Shown here piece after piece: positions 7,972-14,936 of a stretch of DNA of 15,327 bases (positions within the stretch are counted from its first letter, which is position 1; each line of letters begins with the position of its first letter). The DNA lies in the NCBI GenBank assembly GCA_937916345.1, contig CALFUE010000035.1:1-15327 (forward strand), given 5' to 3'. Below the pieces are notes generated by a model. It had not been told where the DNA came from and did not search any database. It was given only the letters and a program-made list of their open reading frames with translations. Both the position numbers and the translations under genes were made by a program. The stretch comes from an uncultured bacterium (lineage in GTDB: Bacteria > Bacillota > Clostridia > Lachnospirales > Lachnospiraceae).

Positions 7972-8652
7972 TCAAACCTTTAATATACCGTTTGACATAG
8001 TATAAACTTTATCGGCATATTTTTCAACCTCTTCATCATGGCTCACGATAATGACACCTGCCCCGCGTTCGGCTTCCCTTCTGAAAACCTCAAAGACCCT
8101 GTCGGTATTATCGGGATCCAAATCCCCTGTGGGCTCGTCAGCAAATATTACATCCGGATGACCAAGAATCGCCCTAATGACAGCCATGCGCCTGAGCTCG
8201 CCCCCGGATAATTCACCCGGAAACGCATTAGTCAAATCCTTCAGCTCAAAAAACTCTATCAGCTCATCCAAAAAACCGTTATCGACCTTCTTAGAGTCGC
8301 CCTTAAAAAGATAGGATGGAAGAAGTATGTTCTCGATCATATTCAGGGAATATATCCCGCCTGAGCTCTGCGGTATATAACCGAAACGGGAATTGATGAA
8401 ATGAGATCTCTCATCATCATTCATGGAATAGATATCCGAAGTCTCAAAATAAACCTTACCGGCAGTCGGGCACAAAAGACCTGAGAGCATATTAAGAAGG
8501 GTGCTCTTCCCACTCCCGCTCCTGCCCTTTATGGCTACGATCTCACCGCCCGTAAATTCCAGATTGGTTTTTTTCACAGCGGTAATAACATTGCTGTCCG
8601 ATCCCTTTATATTTCTGACAAACTGTTTCGACAGCTCTTCACATTTAAGCAA
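7972..8652 (-). CDS. ABC transporter ATP-binding protein (LolD/MacB type), second module
   Basis: The ATPase partner of the permease just upstream, 226 residues. Walker A GRSGSGKST is at 43-51, the Q-loop Gln at 95, the signature LSGGE at 148-152, Walker B VIFADEP at 168-174 and the switch His205 in VSHD. These are all intact, so it should hydrolyse ATP. The start is TTG at 8652. It is chosen because GGGAGGA (8661-8667) lies 8 nt upstream and no in-frame ATG fits. The gap to the permease stop is 4 nt, and the gap to the downstream flavoprotein start is also 4 nt. MacB/LolD-type ATPases drive mechanotransmission by FtsX-like permeases. The substrate cannot be read from the sequence. Confidence 0.92.
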   Translation of the reverse strand: MLKCEELSKQFVRNIKGSDSNVITAVKKTNLEFTGGEIVAIKGRSGSGKSTLLNMLSGLLCPTAGKVYFETSDIYSMNDDERSHFINSRFGYIPQSSGGIYSLNMIENILLPSYLFKGDSKKVDNGFLDELIEFFELKDLTNAFPGELSGGELRRMAVIRAILGHPDVIFADEPTGDLDPDNTDRVFEVFRREAERGAGVIIVSHDEEVEKYADKVYTMSNGILKV

Positions 8653-8656
8653 AGCC

Positions 8657-9859
8657 TTATTCCTCCCGGAGATATATACCGGGATCCTTCTTCCAAAAAG
8701 ATCCCGCGCCCACCGAGGCGGATATGAATCCGATCACGCACACCAAAGCCACTGATAAAAGAGCTGTTATAAAAATAATTATAACTCCCGGCATCAAAAA
8801 CGGGAGCGATAATGCCTGCTCGATCAGTCCGTTAAACAGTACCACCATGGATAGCCCAAGCAAAACTCCAAGCAGTCCTCCGACCACTCCCACCATCACA
8901 GCCTCACTGCGCACGATGGACTTTATCAGCCTCGCAGGTGTTCCAAAACTTCTCATCAGGGCAAATTCCTTTTTCCTGCTGCTGATACTTATCACAATGG
9001 CAGCCACAAGGATCAATGCGGAAATAAGCCACAGTGCTATGGAAAAGACATTGATGACGAGCGATACCCCCTCCAGCGAACCGTTCACGTTTGAGATCAT
9101 ATTCGCAGTCTTCACCGCCTCCACTTTTCTCACATGGATATTGATATCATTTAATACCTCATCCACGCTGTAGCCGTCAGCCACCTTTATCAAGACGCAG
9201 GAGACAGAAGAATCGGGTTTCAGGTTCTTAAATGTATTTAAGCCCTTGTCAATGGATGCCTGCATCAACGCCTTCAGGGTGTTGATATTCGTGTATACCG
9301 CAGTATCCAGACCTGTGCCTGTCTTGTCCAGCTTCGCGGCAACCGTGACCGGCACATCGTAAAATTTTAAGGTATCACCCACAAAAGCGGTCAGATCATT
9401 TCCGATCACAACGGAATAATCTCCGATCTCTCCTCCGCCGCTCTTTTTGATCCAGGGAATGACGGTGAAATCGCTCTCAGGATCAAAGCCTATAATCTGC
9501 ACCGGCAGGGAACAGCAGCCCGCGTTGCTCACCGATGCAAGAAACAGCTGTGAGGTGACGCGCTCCACTCCCTCCATCCCGGATATCCTGTCATACACAC
9601 TCGAGTCCATATAGAAATAGCCTTTGTTTCCCTGGAGGATAATACTCTCAAGAGATGACCTGGAAGCCGCCTCATATGGCACCACCATAATGTCCGCCCC
9701 AAGCCTGTCAGACAGGGAAGATAAACCTCTGTTTAAGGATCCTGTCAAAATACTCGATGAGAATACCGAAAAAGACAGTATCATGGCAAGTAAGGTAAGA
9801 GCTGTCGTTCTTCCCGGCCGTCCTTTTAAGTTTTTTACAGCAAGCGCGAAAGTACTCAT
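8657..9859 (-). CDS. MacB/FtsX-type ABC permease, second module
   Basis: A 400-residue membrane permease with one N-terminal helix (about 20-42), a large extracytoplasmic domain and three C-terminal helices. This is the MacB/LolC layout. After the first helix it has RLGADIMVVP (about 52-61), which resembles the same place in the two permeases of the first module. The cytosolic loop after the second helix carries SRKKEFALMRSFGTP, the FtsX-family coupling motif. The tail PGIYLREE matches the family ending. A Cys-Cys pair lies in the outer domain (AGCCSLP). The frame extends upstream to 10030, inside the DUF4418 gene. The ATG at 9859 is chosen because GTGAGGG (9864-9870) precedes it and it overlaps the DUF4418 stop as ATGA. 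It works with the ATPase 4 nt downstream. Confidence 0.9.
   Translation of the reverse strand: MSTFALAVKNLKGRPGRTTALTLLAMILSFSVFSSSILTGSLNRGLSSLSDRLGADIMVVPYEAASRSSLESIILQGNKGYFYMDSSVYDRISGMEGVERVTSQLFLASVSNAGCCSLPVQIIGFDPESDFTVIPWIKKSGGGEIGDYSVVIGNDLTAFVGDTLKFYDVPVTVAAKLDKTGTGLDTAVYTNINTLKALMQASIDKGLNTFKNLKPDSSVSCVLIKVADGYSVDEVLNDINIHVRKVEAVKTANMISNVNGSLEGVSLVINVFSIALWLISALILVAAIVISISSRKKEFALMRSFGTPARLIKSIVRSEAVMVGVVGGLLGVLLGLSMVVLFNGLIEQALSLPFLMPGVIIIFITALLSVALVCVIGFISASVGAGSFWKKDPGIYLREE
8661..8667 (-). promoter_or_regulatory. Strong ribosome binding site supporting a TTG start
   Basis: The minus strand reads GGGAGGA, 8 nt before the TTG at 8652. It lies inside the end of the upstream permease gene. 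It decides the start of the second ABC ATPase, which lacks a usable ATG. Confidence 0.75.
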
Positions 9860-10254
9860 TTTTCCCTCACCAAAAGCAGGTGCAGAGCCAGTATGATAAG
9901 AAGCACGGATGTGGTGACAAGCACCGCTGGACGCATCACGATATGGCACTGCATACCGGTCATCATGCACAGATTGACCAGAACTCCTGGAATAAAAAGG
10001 GGCAGTGCCGCAGTGACAGCCATGGCGCATAAAAAACCCCTTCGCATAAGATCACTCTTTATCAGGAATAATAAAACAGACTGGACGCACAGTATAATAC
10101 TCACTCCGAACACTGCCTGCTCCGCCCAGTGACAGGCCATAAAGCTGCCGTCCTCACTCGCCTCGCAGGCGTGAAAAAGGAATTTTACTCCCAGACATAA
10201 AAATAGCGACACAAGAAGCTGCATAACATTAAAGATAATTTTTTTTGTTTTCAT
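9856..10254 (-). CDS. DUF4418 family four-helix membrane protein
   Basis: A 132-residue membrane protein that resembles DUF4418, a family of unknown function often next to FtsX-type ABC transporters. Four helices are visible (about 7-27, 46-66, 72-92, 108-128). The basic N-terminus and the KSDLMRR loop put the termini in the cytosol. The two outer loops then carry Cys30 and Cys41-His42-Trp (MACHWAEQA), and Cys96 with Met101-x-Cys103-His104 (GMQCHIVMRP). Paired Cys/His/Met outer loops suggest metal or redox binding; that is inference. The start is ATG 10254 with GGAG (10261-10264) 6 nt upstream; a TTG at 10266 in the same frame is less likely. It overlaps the downstream permease by ATGA. It is separated from the cytochrome gene by 81 nt, the largest gap in this operon. 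Confidence 0.8.
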   Translation of the reverse strand: MKTKKIIFNVMQLLVSLFLCLGVKFLFHACEASEDGSFMACHWAEQAVFGVSIILCVQSVLLFLIKSDLMRRGFLCAMAVTAALPLFIPGVLVNLCMMTGMQCHIVMRPAVLVTTSVLLIILALHLLLVREK

Positions 10255-10270
10255 CCTTTTCTCCAATCAT

Positions 10271-10339
10271 GTGATCCAAAAACATAAGATACAAGATCAC
10301 CACGGCAGTGCGCTGCAACCTCTTTTCAGAAGGGATCAC
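10271..10339. repeat. Three GTGATC/GATCAC half-sites in the largest operon gap
   Basis: GTGATC occurs at 10271-10276, and its complement GATCAC occurs at 10295-10300 and 10334-10339. The first pair could form a 6-bp stem around an 18-nt loop. They may be operator half-sites or RNA structure before the DUF4418 start, or may be chance. No clear promoter was found in this gap. Confidence 0.25.
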
Positions 10340-10881
10340 AGCCACCTGAAATAATACACCACAAATGCCGCTCCCGCGAATAAAAGGAGTACCGACAAAA
10401 CAAAAAGTATGTCTATGGCGTATTCCTTCACACCCTTAAAACCAAGGGATATCAGTTGCGGCTTAACATTTAATATGACATGAACGGCGATGGACAATAC
10501 AAACAAAAGCTCTAATACAAGCTCACTGACGCCGAACCTCTCCAAAAGGGGCACGCCGTCCGTCACCTTTGCCCCAAGACTGCTCATGTGTGAAAACACG
10601 AAGAGCATTATGGCAAACCCGCTGATACGGGCTGCCCAGAAGCGCCTGTTTTCCTTGAAATAAGAAGCACCGGAGCGCTTGCACGCAATGAGTGAATCTA
10701 TGGTAAGCTTTACACCGATCAGTGCATGTATGACAAGTATGAGCGCAAAGGCAAAGGACACTACCGCAAGGATCTCATTTCCTCCCGGCACAATCCCCAA
10801 CAGGATAAAGGCTCCGCTGACCATATGTACCGTAAACAATATGAACATAATGATCGTCAGTATCGAATTAACTCTTCTCAT
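10336..10881 (-). CDS. Five-helix membrane protein, probable dihaem cytochrome b (SdhC/FrdC type B-like)
   Basis: A 181-residue integral membrane protein with five hydrophobic helices (about 5-30, 35-60, 83-103, 118-140, 155-178) and a basic N-terminus. Four of the helices each carry one buried histidine: His19, His52, His98 and His134. The spacings (33, 46, 36) are close to those of the four haem ligands in Bacillus SdhC and Wolinella FrdC, which also have five helices. The stretch RISGFAIMLFVFSHM (about 85-99) resembles the R-x-SG...H segment of SdhC proteins. With FrdA and FrdB encoded in the same operon, it is the likely haem and quinone anchor. Other small b-type cytochromes (b561-like, DUF4405-like) are alternatives. 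GAGGTGG (10888-10894) precedes the ATG by 6 nt. It overlaps the upstream gene by 14 nt. Confidence 0.72.
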   Translation of the reverse strand: MRRVNSILTIIMFILFTVHMVSGAFILLGIVPGGNEILAVVSFAFALILVIHALIGVKLTIDSLIACKRSGASYFKENRRFWAARISGFAIMLFVFSHMSSLGAKVTDGVPLLERFGVSELVLELLFVLSIAVHVILNVKPQLISLGFKGVKEYAIDILFVLSVLLLFAGAAFVVYYFRWL

Positions 10882-11377
10882 AAAAAACCACCTCTGTCTT
10901 AACAGGGGATAAGCCTGAGAGCTTCGACAGCTTCATATTGTCATAGAACTCCTTTGACATCACACTGACATCAAATATACCCCACCTGATCTTTGATATC
11001 AACAGAGTGGCATCTGTTTTTTTCAGCTTCAACTGGTTTTCCGGAAGCCTCGACATAAAGCTCACCGCGCAGTCATACCCTCCAGGATCCGTATCGGAAA
11101 CCTCGCATACTACATCCTCAAATATCACGCCCGCATCCTCTCCCGAAAAAAAACATCTCCAGGCGTCAAGCTTTTCATCCTGATGAAGCGCACAGTTTAT
11201 CAGTGTCACATACTGACCTGAATCCGCCTCGACTATTGAAGTGGCGCTCGAGACACTGTCAACGGAGGCTCCTCCATATACCTTTGTAACAGTTAAATAC
11301 GGAATGATAAGCGTTAAAAGAAGTAATGAACAAATAACTGCCGCGTGCTTAAATGCGCGCCTGAGATAAAGCGTCAT
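10868..11377 (-). CDS. Unknown single-pass extracytoplasmic protein with an SSAT motif
   Basis: I do not recognise this 169-residue protein. It has one N-terminal helix (about 12-32), which is either an anchor or an uncleaved signal, and the rest should lie outside the membrane. Just after the helix is VDSVSSAT (39-46). It resembles the D-x-x-[ST]-G-A-[TS] site where ApbE attaches FMN, but with Ser for Gly. Four cysteines (62, 75, 91, 103) lie in the outer part and could form disulfides or bind metal. The start ATG at 11377 lies inside the FMN-lipoprotein gene, with a 29-nt overlap and a GGGGG stretch upstream, so coupling is likely. It sits between the FMN lipoprotein and the cytochrome, which suggests a role in the same electron path. 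Confidence 0.7.
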   Translation of the reverse strand: MTLYLRRAFKHAAVICSLLLLTLIIPYLTVTKVYGGASVDSVSSATSIVEADSGQYVTLINCALHQDEKLDAWRCFFSGEDAGVIFEDVVCEVSDTDPGGYDCAVSFMSRLPENQLKLKKTDATLLISKIRWGIFDVSVMSKEFYDNMKLSKLSGLSPVKTEVVFYEKS

Positions 11378-11789
11378 CTACAGCCCCCAAAAACTGATCG
11401 TAGTTTTTTGTCGCACCTGAAATGGCATCTATGCCGTTCGTGCCTCCGTTTGCCACCAGCATATTTGCATACTCCTGACAGGCTGCAACAGCTTTCTGAG
11501 CCTTGTTGTAATAATCACGGTTCTTTATCTCGCCGTTCCCCTTGCCGTACTCTTCATCCTTTTCGATGCCGTCGGGAGTATAGGTTTTGAATGTGCAGTC
11601 CGTGATAACTCCGCCTTCTATTGTAACGGTCGCAACTCCGTAGCCATTACCCTGCTCAGTGCCGTCATCGGCGATAAAAACCTCGCTCTTTCCCTCATAT
11701 ACGCCGTCAGCATAACTCTCACTGCCACCGCAGGCCGAAAGCGTTAAAGCTGTCAGAACCGCCGTAAGCGCCAATACTGCTCTTTTCAT
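11349..11789 (-). CDS. FMN-binding domain lipoprotein (predicted covalently flavinylated)
   Basis: A 146-residue surface lipoprotein. The N-terminal signal ends in the lipobox LSAC with Cys20 as the lipidated residue. The rest is an FMN-binding domain (NqrC/RnfG type): it starts with DGVYEG, has a GVATVTIEGGVI strand region and ends with DAISGATKNYDQF. Thr127 in SGAT is the expected site for covalent FMN attachment by ApbE. It lies outside the cell membrane and can carry electrons one or two at a time. The ATG overlaps the ATPase stop as ATGA and is preceded by GAGG with 7-nt spacing. Its position directly after an iron-uptake-type ABC module is where Campylobacter has thioredoxin-like genes. 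No apbE gene is in the window. Confidence 0.92.
   Translation of the reverse strand: MKRAVLALTAVLTALTLSACGGSESYADGVYEGKSEVFIADDGTEQGNGYGVATVTIEGGVITDCTFKTYTPDGIEKDEEYGKGNGEIKNRDYYNKAQKAVAACQEYANMLVANGGTNGIDAISGATKNYDQFLGAVDDALSQARI
11409..11420 (-). other. Codons for the SGAT flavinylation site
   Basis: These four codons encode Ser-Gly-Ala-Thr (residues 124-127) of the lipoprotein. They follow Asp121-Ala-Ile, matching the D-x-x-[ST]-G-A-[TS] consensus for ApbE-dependent attachment of FMN to the last Thr. Confidence 0.8.
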
Positions 11790-12487
11790 ACTGCTTCCTC
11801 ATTATATTTGATGTGACCTGTAAAGTTCTCATTCACGTGCTCGTGATCCACATGGCCGTTTCGCAGTACTATAGTTCTCTGCGCCACCTCTGCCACCTCA
11901 GGATCATGAGTCACCACAACTAAAGTAGTCCCATCCGCATGTAGTCTTCTAAACAATTCTACGACGATCTCCTCGTTCGCCTCATCCAGATTTCCCGTAG
12001 GCTCGTCGGCAAGAATGATTTCCGGGTAATTGATGAGAGCCCTGGCAACGCACACCCTCTGCTGCTCACCGCCGGATAACTGGCTTGGCAGGTGCCTGGC
12101 GCGATCCGCGAGACCCACGCGATCAAGTGCCTCCATGGCCTCCTTTTCATCGGGCATGCTGTGATAATACTGAGACATCATCACATTCTCCACAGCGGTC
12201 AGATAGCTGACCAGGTGGAACTGCTGAAAGATCAGACCAATCTTGTCACGCCTCAGCTTTGTAAGGCTCTTATTGTTCTCCTTTGATATATCAACACCGT
12301 CCAACCACACCTCTCCACTTGTGGGTTTGTCAAGACATCCGATGATATTCATCATGGTGCTCTTTCCGGAGCCCGAAGGTCCCATTATAGCAAGCCATTC
12401 GCCTTTATTCACCTGCACATTCACCTTGTCAAGCGCATGCAGATTTCCGTAGATCTTTGACACATCCTTTAATTCCAGTAGGCTCAT
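11786..12487 (-). CDS. ABC transporter ATP-binding protein (LolD/MacB type), iron-locus module
   Basis: The ATPase of the first ABC module, 233 residues. Walker A GPSGSGKST is at 36-44, the Q-loop Gln88-Gln89 in FQQFH, the signature LSGGEQQR at 137-144, Walker B IILADEP at 157-163 and the switch His194 in VTHD. All are intact. After the usual end it carries a short extra tail with His212, His215, His217 and His225 (GHVDHEH and TGH). This could bind metal or may mean nothing. AAGGAG lies 8 nt before the ATG inside the end of the preceding permease gene, and the intergenic gap is 3 nt. The order DUF2318, permease, permease, ATPase matches the P19/FTR1 iron loci (Cj1660-Cj1663 type). Confidence 0.94.
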   Translation of the reverse strand: MSLLELKDVSKIYGNLHALDKVNVQVNKGEWLAIMGPSGSGKSTMMNIIGCLDKPTSGEVWLDGVDISKENNKSLTKLRRDKIGLIFQQFHLVSYLTAVENVMMSQYYHSMPDEKEAMEALDRVGLADRARHLPSQLSGGEQQRVCVARALINYPEIILADEPTGNLDEANEEIVVELFRRLHADGTTLVVVTHDPEVAEVAQRTIVLRNGHVDHEHVNENFTGHIKYNEEAV

Positions 12488-12490
12488 TTT

Positions 12491-13639
12491 TTATTCTCCT
12501 TTTAATACCAGCGCAGGATCCACAGCTGTGGCGCTCTTTATCGGTAAAAGACCGGATACAGCCGTGACGAGCACGGATACTATCATCGTAAGCGGCAACA
12601 GCAGGAATCTGAAAGATATAGAGCTGTTGAAAACCGACACGCTAACGGCCTGGGCAAACAAAAATCCGAGTATCGCTCCGGCGATACCTCCTATGGCTCC
12701 CAGCAGCACTCCCTCACCCATAAACTCTGTGATGATGCTGTTGTCAGAGGCACCTAATGCCTTGCGAAGACCAATCTCCTTCCTTCGCTCCGTCACCACC
12801 GCCGTCATGGTGGTGGCCACGCATATCATGGTGAGGGCAAGGACTATCACTGTGACAAGCAATACCAGCGCCTGCAGCTTTCCGAGCACTGCAGTCTCAG
12901 ACTGGGTCACTCTCTTCACCAGTCTGGCCTTTGCGGCAGTCCCGGCTTCATTTATGGCATCGGCATATCCGTTCAGCTTTTCCTCGTTCGCGGATACCGA
13001 CAGCTCACACACATCGTAAACTTCATCGATACCGGTGAGGGAAGACAGATCGGAAACGCTCATAAACACATATTCCTCCTCATTTCCGCCGGTATCCAGG
13101 AACCCTGTGATAACAAAGGTCATCTCATTATCGACAAGCTCCTCATCATTTCCCTCTGCCTCGGATGTATAGACAGCTGTCAGTTCATCCCCAAGCTTGA
13201 AACGGTAGAGCTCTGCGATCTTTTTTCCTACCATTATCTCGCCCTCTTTCCCGGGCCAGCTACCGTCCACAGCCCAAAAAGGGGAAGTCTTTTTTGCGCC
13301 CTCCATATCTGTTCCCGCAGCCATGACAGGTCTCTCGTTGATCCTAACGGTATCGTATCTGTATGGCGCCACGCCTACCACATCACTCTCAGGTATCATG
13401 GAGGTGCACTCAGAAATATCATCCTTCGAGAGTGAATCCAAAACAGGCGTCAGTATCATATTTGCTCCGTAGCTTCTGAACTGCGCCCCCATCTGTCTGG
13501 GAACATCTATATAAATAGTGAGCAGCCCCGACAGAATCGCCGCTCCAATCATCACGGCAAGCAGCGCCACTACCATTCTCGAACGGCGTCTGACGAGCGA
13601 CGCGGAAATCATCCTGAAATACATTTTTTGTCTGGTCAT
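12491..13639 (-). CDS. MacB/FtsX-type ABC permease of the iron-locus module (second permease)
   Basis: A 382-residue permease with a basic N-terminus, a first helix at about 22-44 and an outer MacB-type domain to about residue 250. Three C-terminal helices follow. The coupling motif ERRKEIGLRKALGAS lies in the cytosolic loop after the second helix, and the protein ends PALVLKGE. After the first helix it has SYGANMILTP (56-65), shared in form with the other two permeases of this operon. The outer domain holds an acidic run (EGNDEELVDNE). The ATG at 13639 has GAGGGA upstream at about 7-nt spacing and follows the previous permease stop by 10 nt. It pairs with the upstream permease as a probable heterodimer on the downstream ATPase. 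Confidence 0.92.
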   Translation of the reverse strand: MTRQKMYFRMISASLVRRRSRMVVALLAVMIGAAILSGLLTIYIDVPRQMGAQFRSYGANMILTPVLDSLSKDDISECTSMIPESDVVGVAPYRYDTVRINERPVMAAGTDMEGAKKTSPFWAVDGSWPGKEGEIMVGKKIAELYRFKLGDELTAVYTSEAEGNDEELVDNEMTFVITGFLDTGGNEEEYVFMSVSDLSSLTGIDEVYDVCELSVSANEEKLNGYADAINEAGTAAKARLVKRVTQSETAVLGKLQALVLLVTVIVLALTMICVATTMTAVVTERRKEIGLRKALGASDNSIITEFMGEGVLLGAIGGIAGAILGFLFAQAVSVSVFNSSISFRFLLLPLTMIVSVLVTAVSGLLPIKSATAVDPALVLKGE

Positions 13640-13649
13640 AATCGATCCC

Positions 13650-14936
13650 TCATCTTCCGTGCAACACTTCCGTGGGCTTCAGGGACAGCAGCAGCCTTAT
13701 GGCAGGTATGGACCCGGCAAGTGTCACTATCACCACCAGAACAGCGACTATGGGCGCAACAAGCGCTCTTATCTCTATGGAATCGCCAAACACGGTATTT
13801 CCAATTATCTGGGCGAAGCCGCACCCCGCGAAAAATCCTACGATTCCACCAACAATAGCCGTTATCACTATCTCTGTAAGAACCAGCGCTATGATGGCCT
13901 GGTTGTTGGCTCCCACAGCCTTCATCAGTCCTATCTCACCGCTTCTCTCCATCACGGAGGCAGTCACCAGGTTGCAGATACCAAGGGACGCTCCTATGAG
14001 TGAAAGTATGGTGATAAGAATCATCAAAAGCTGTGTCTTTTCAAGTATGGAGCCTTCAGAGTCGGCAACCTGACGAACCGCGGACGCGACAGAATCCGTA
14101 ATGACCTCCTGTATCTGATAGCATATTGAGCTGACATAGGCGGTACAATACCAGGTCTCATATTGATTTATTGACAGAGACGATGGATCTCTGGCCGCTT
14201 TTTCCGCCAGCTCATTGTCCGGAGTGGTGAGAGCCGACACCTCTATAGAGTCCACCTTTCCCTCCAGACCTGCGAGATCCTGTGCGCTGTCGAGGTATAC
14301 GAATATCTTGTCCTCCTCCTCATCGCCGGAATTAAAAATTCCTTTTACGGTAAAATCTCCTGATGCGGCGTCGCCGTCCAGATGGATCTTGTCACCTGTC
14401 TTTATGCCGTACTTTTCCGCAGCAGTCTCGCCTACCAGCGCCACATCGCGCTCCGCATCGTCCTGCTCGTCGATAAAAGCCCCGTCGGTGAGGGACCACC
14501 AGCTGCGCAGACTGTTTATCCCGGCATCAAGAGTCTCTCCTGTGGGAAGCTCCATGTGATGGTTGAACCAGGTCCCTGTCACGGTCACCTCGTTCCCGTC
14601 AAGAATGGCCACGGTACTGACAAAAGGAGTGTAATCCACGATATTAAAGGCCCAAAAAATCGTCTTAATATTACCGAGCTCGCTCTCCTTCAAATAAGAA
14701 CCGACGCTCTCCCCGTCACTCACATCATACAACTCGCCGATGATGGAGGTTTCCTTTGGTACAACCTTGATATTGGCGCCGTAGGCCTTAAGCTCCTGAT
14801 TGACCTTGTCTCCCACATCCATCATTACGGACAGCATCGCAGTGGCGAGGGACGCTCCCAGAGCCACCGTAAACGCTATCATAGCCATTTTTTTCCACTG
14901 GCGCACAAACGCGCCTTTAATCATTCTGACAAACAC
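13650..14936 (-). CDS. MacB/FtsX-type ABC permease of the iron-locus module (first permease)
   Basis: A 428-residue permease. The first helix is at about 18-40. Then comes AYGANIKVVP (51-60) and a large outer domain to about residue 300, which contains acidic patches (DEQDDAERD, SGDEEEDK). Three C-terminal helices follow, with the coupling loop ERSGEIGLMKAVGAN and the ending PTEVLHGR. The start given is GTG at 14936, which shares one base with the DUF2318 stop (TAGTG). An ATG four codons in (14924) is possible, and neither has a strong ribosome site. This is the Cj1661-type partner of the next permease. The direction of transport is not known; MacB-type proteins usually do mechanical work on outer-side substrates rather than open a channel. 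Confidence 0.9.
   Translation of the reverse strand: MFVRMIKGAFVRQWKKMAMIAFTVALGASLATAMLSVMMDVGDKVNQELKAYGANIKVVPKETSIIGELYDVSDGESVGSYLKESELGNIKTIFWAFNIVDYTPFVSTVAILDGNEVTVTGTWFNHHMELPTGETLDAGINSLRSWWSLTDGAFIDEQDDAERDVALVGETAAEKYGIKTGDKIHLDGDAASGDFTVKGIFNSGDEEEDKIFVYLDSAQDLAGLEGKVDSIEVSALTTPDNELAEKAARDPSSLSINQYETWYCTAYVSSICYQIQEVITDSVASAVRQVADSEGSILEKTQLLMILITILSLIGASLGICNLVTASVMERSGEIGLMKAVGANNQAIIALVLTEIVITAIVGGIVGFFAGCGFAQIIGNTVFGDSIEIRALVAPIVAVLVVIVTLAGSIPAIRLLLSLKPTEVLHGR

Noticed and set aside
9860..10030. Longer N-terminus for the second-module permease (start at 10030)
   Set aside because: The extension lies inside the DUF4418 gene and reads as low-quality sequence rich in His, Ser and Cys. 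GTGAGGG and an ATGA overlap mark the start at 9859.
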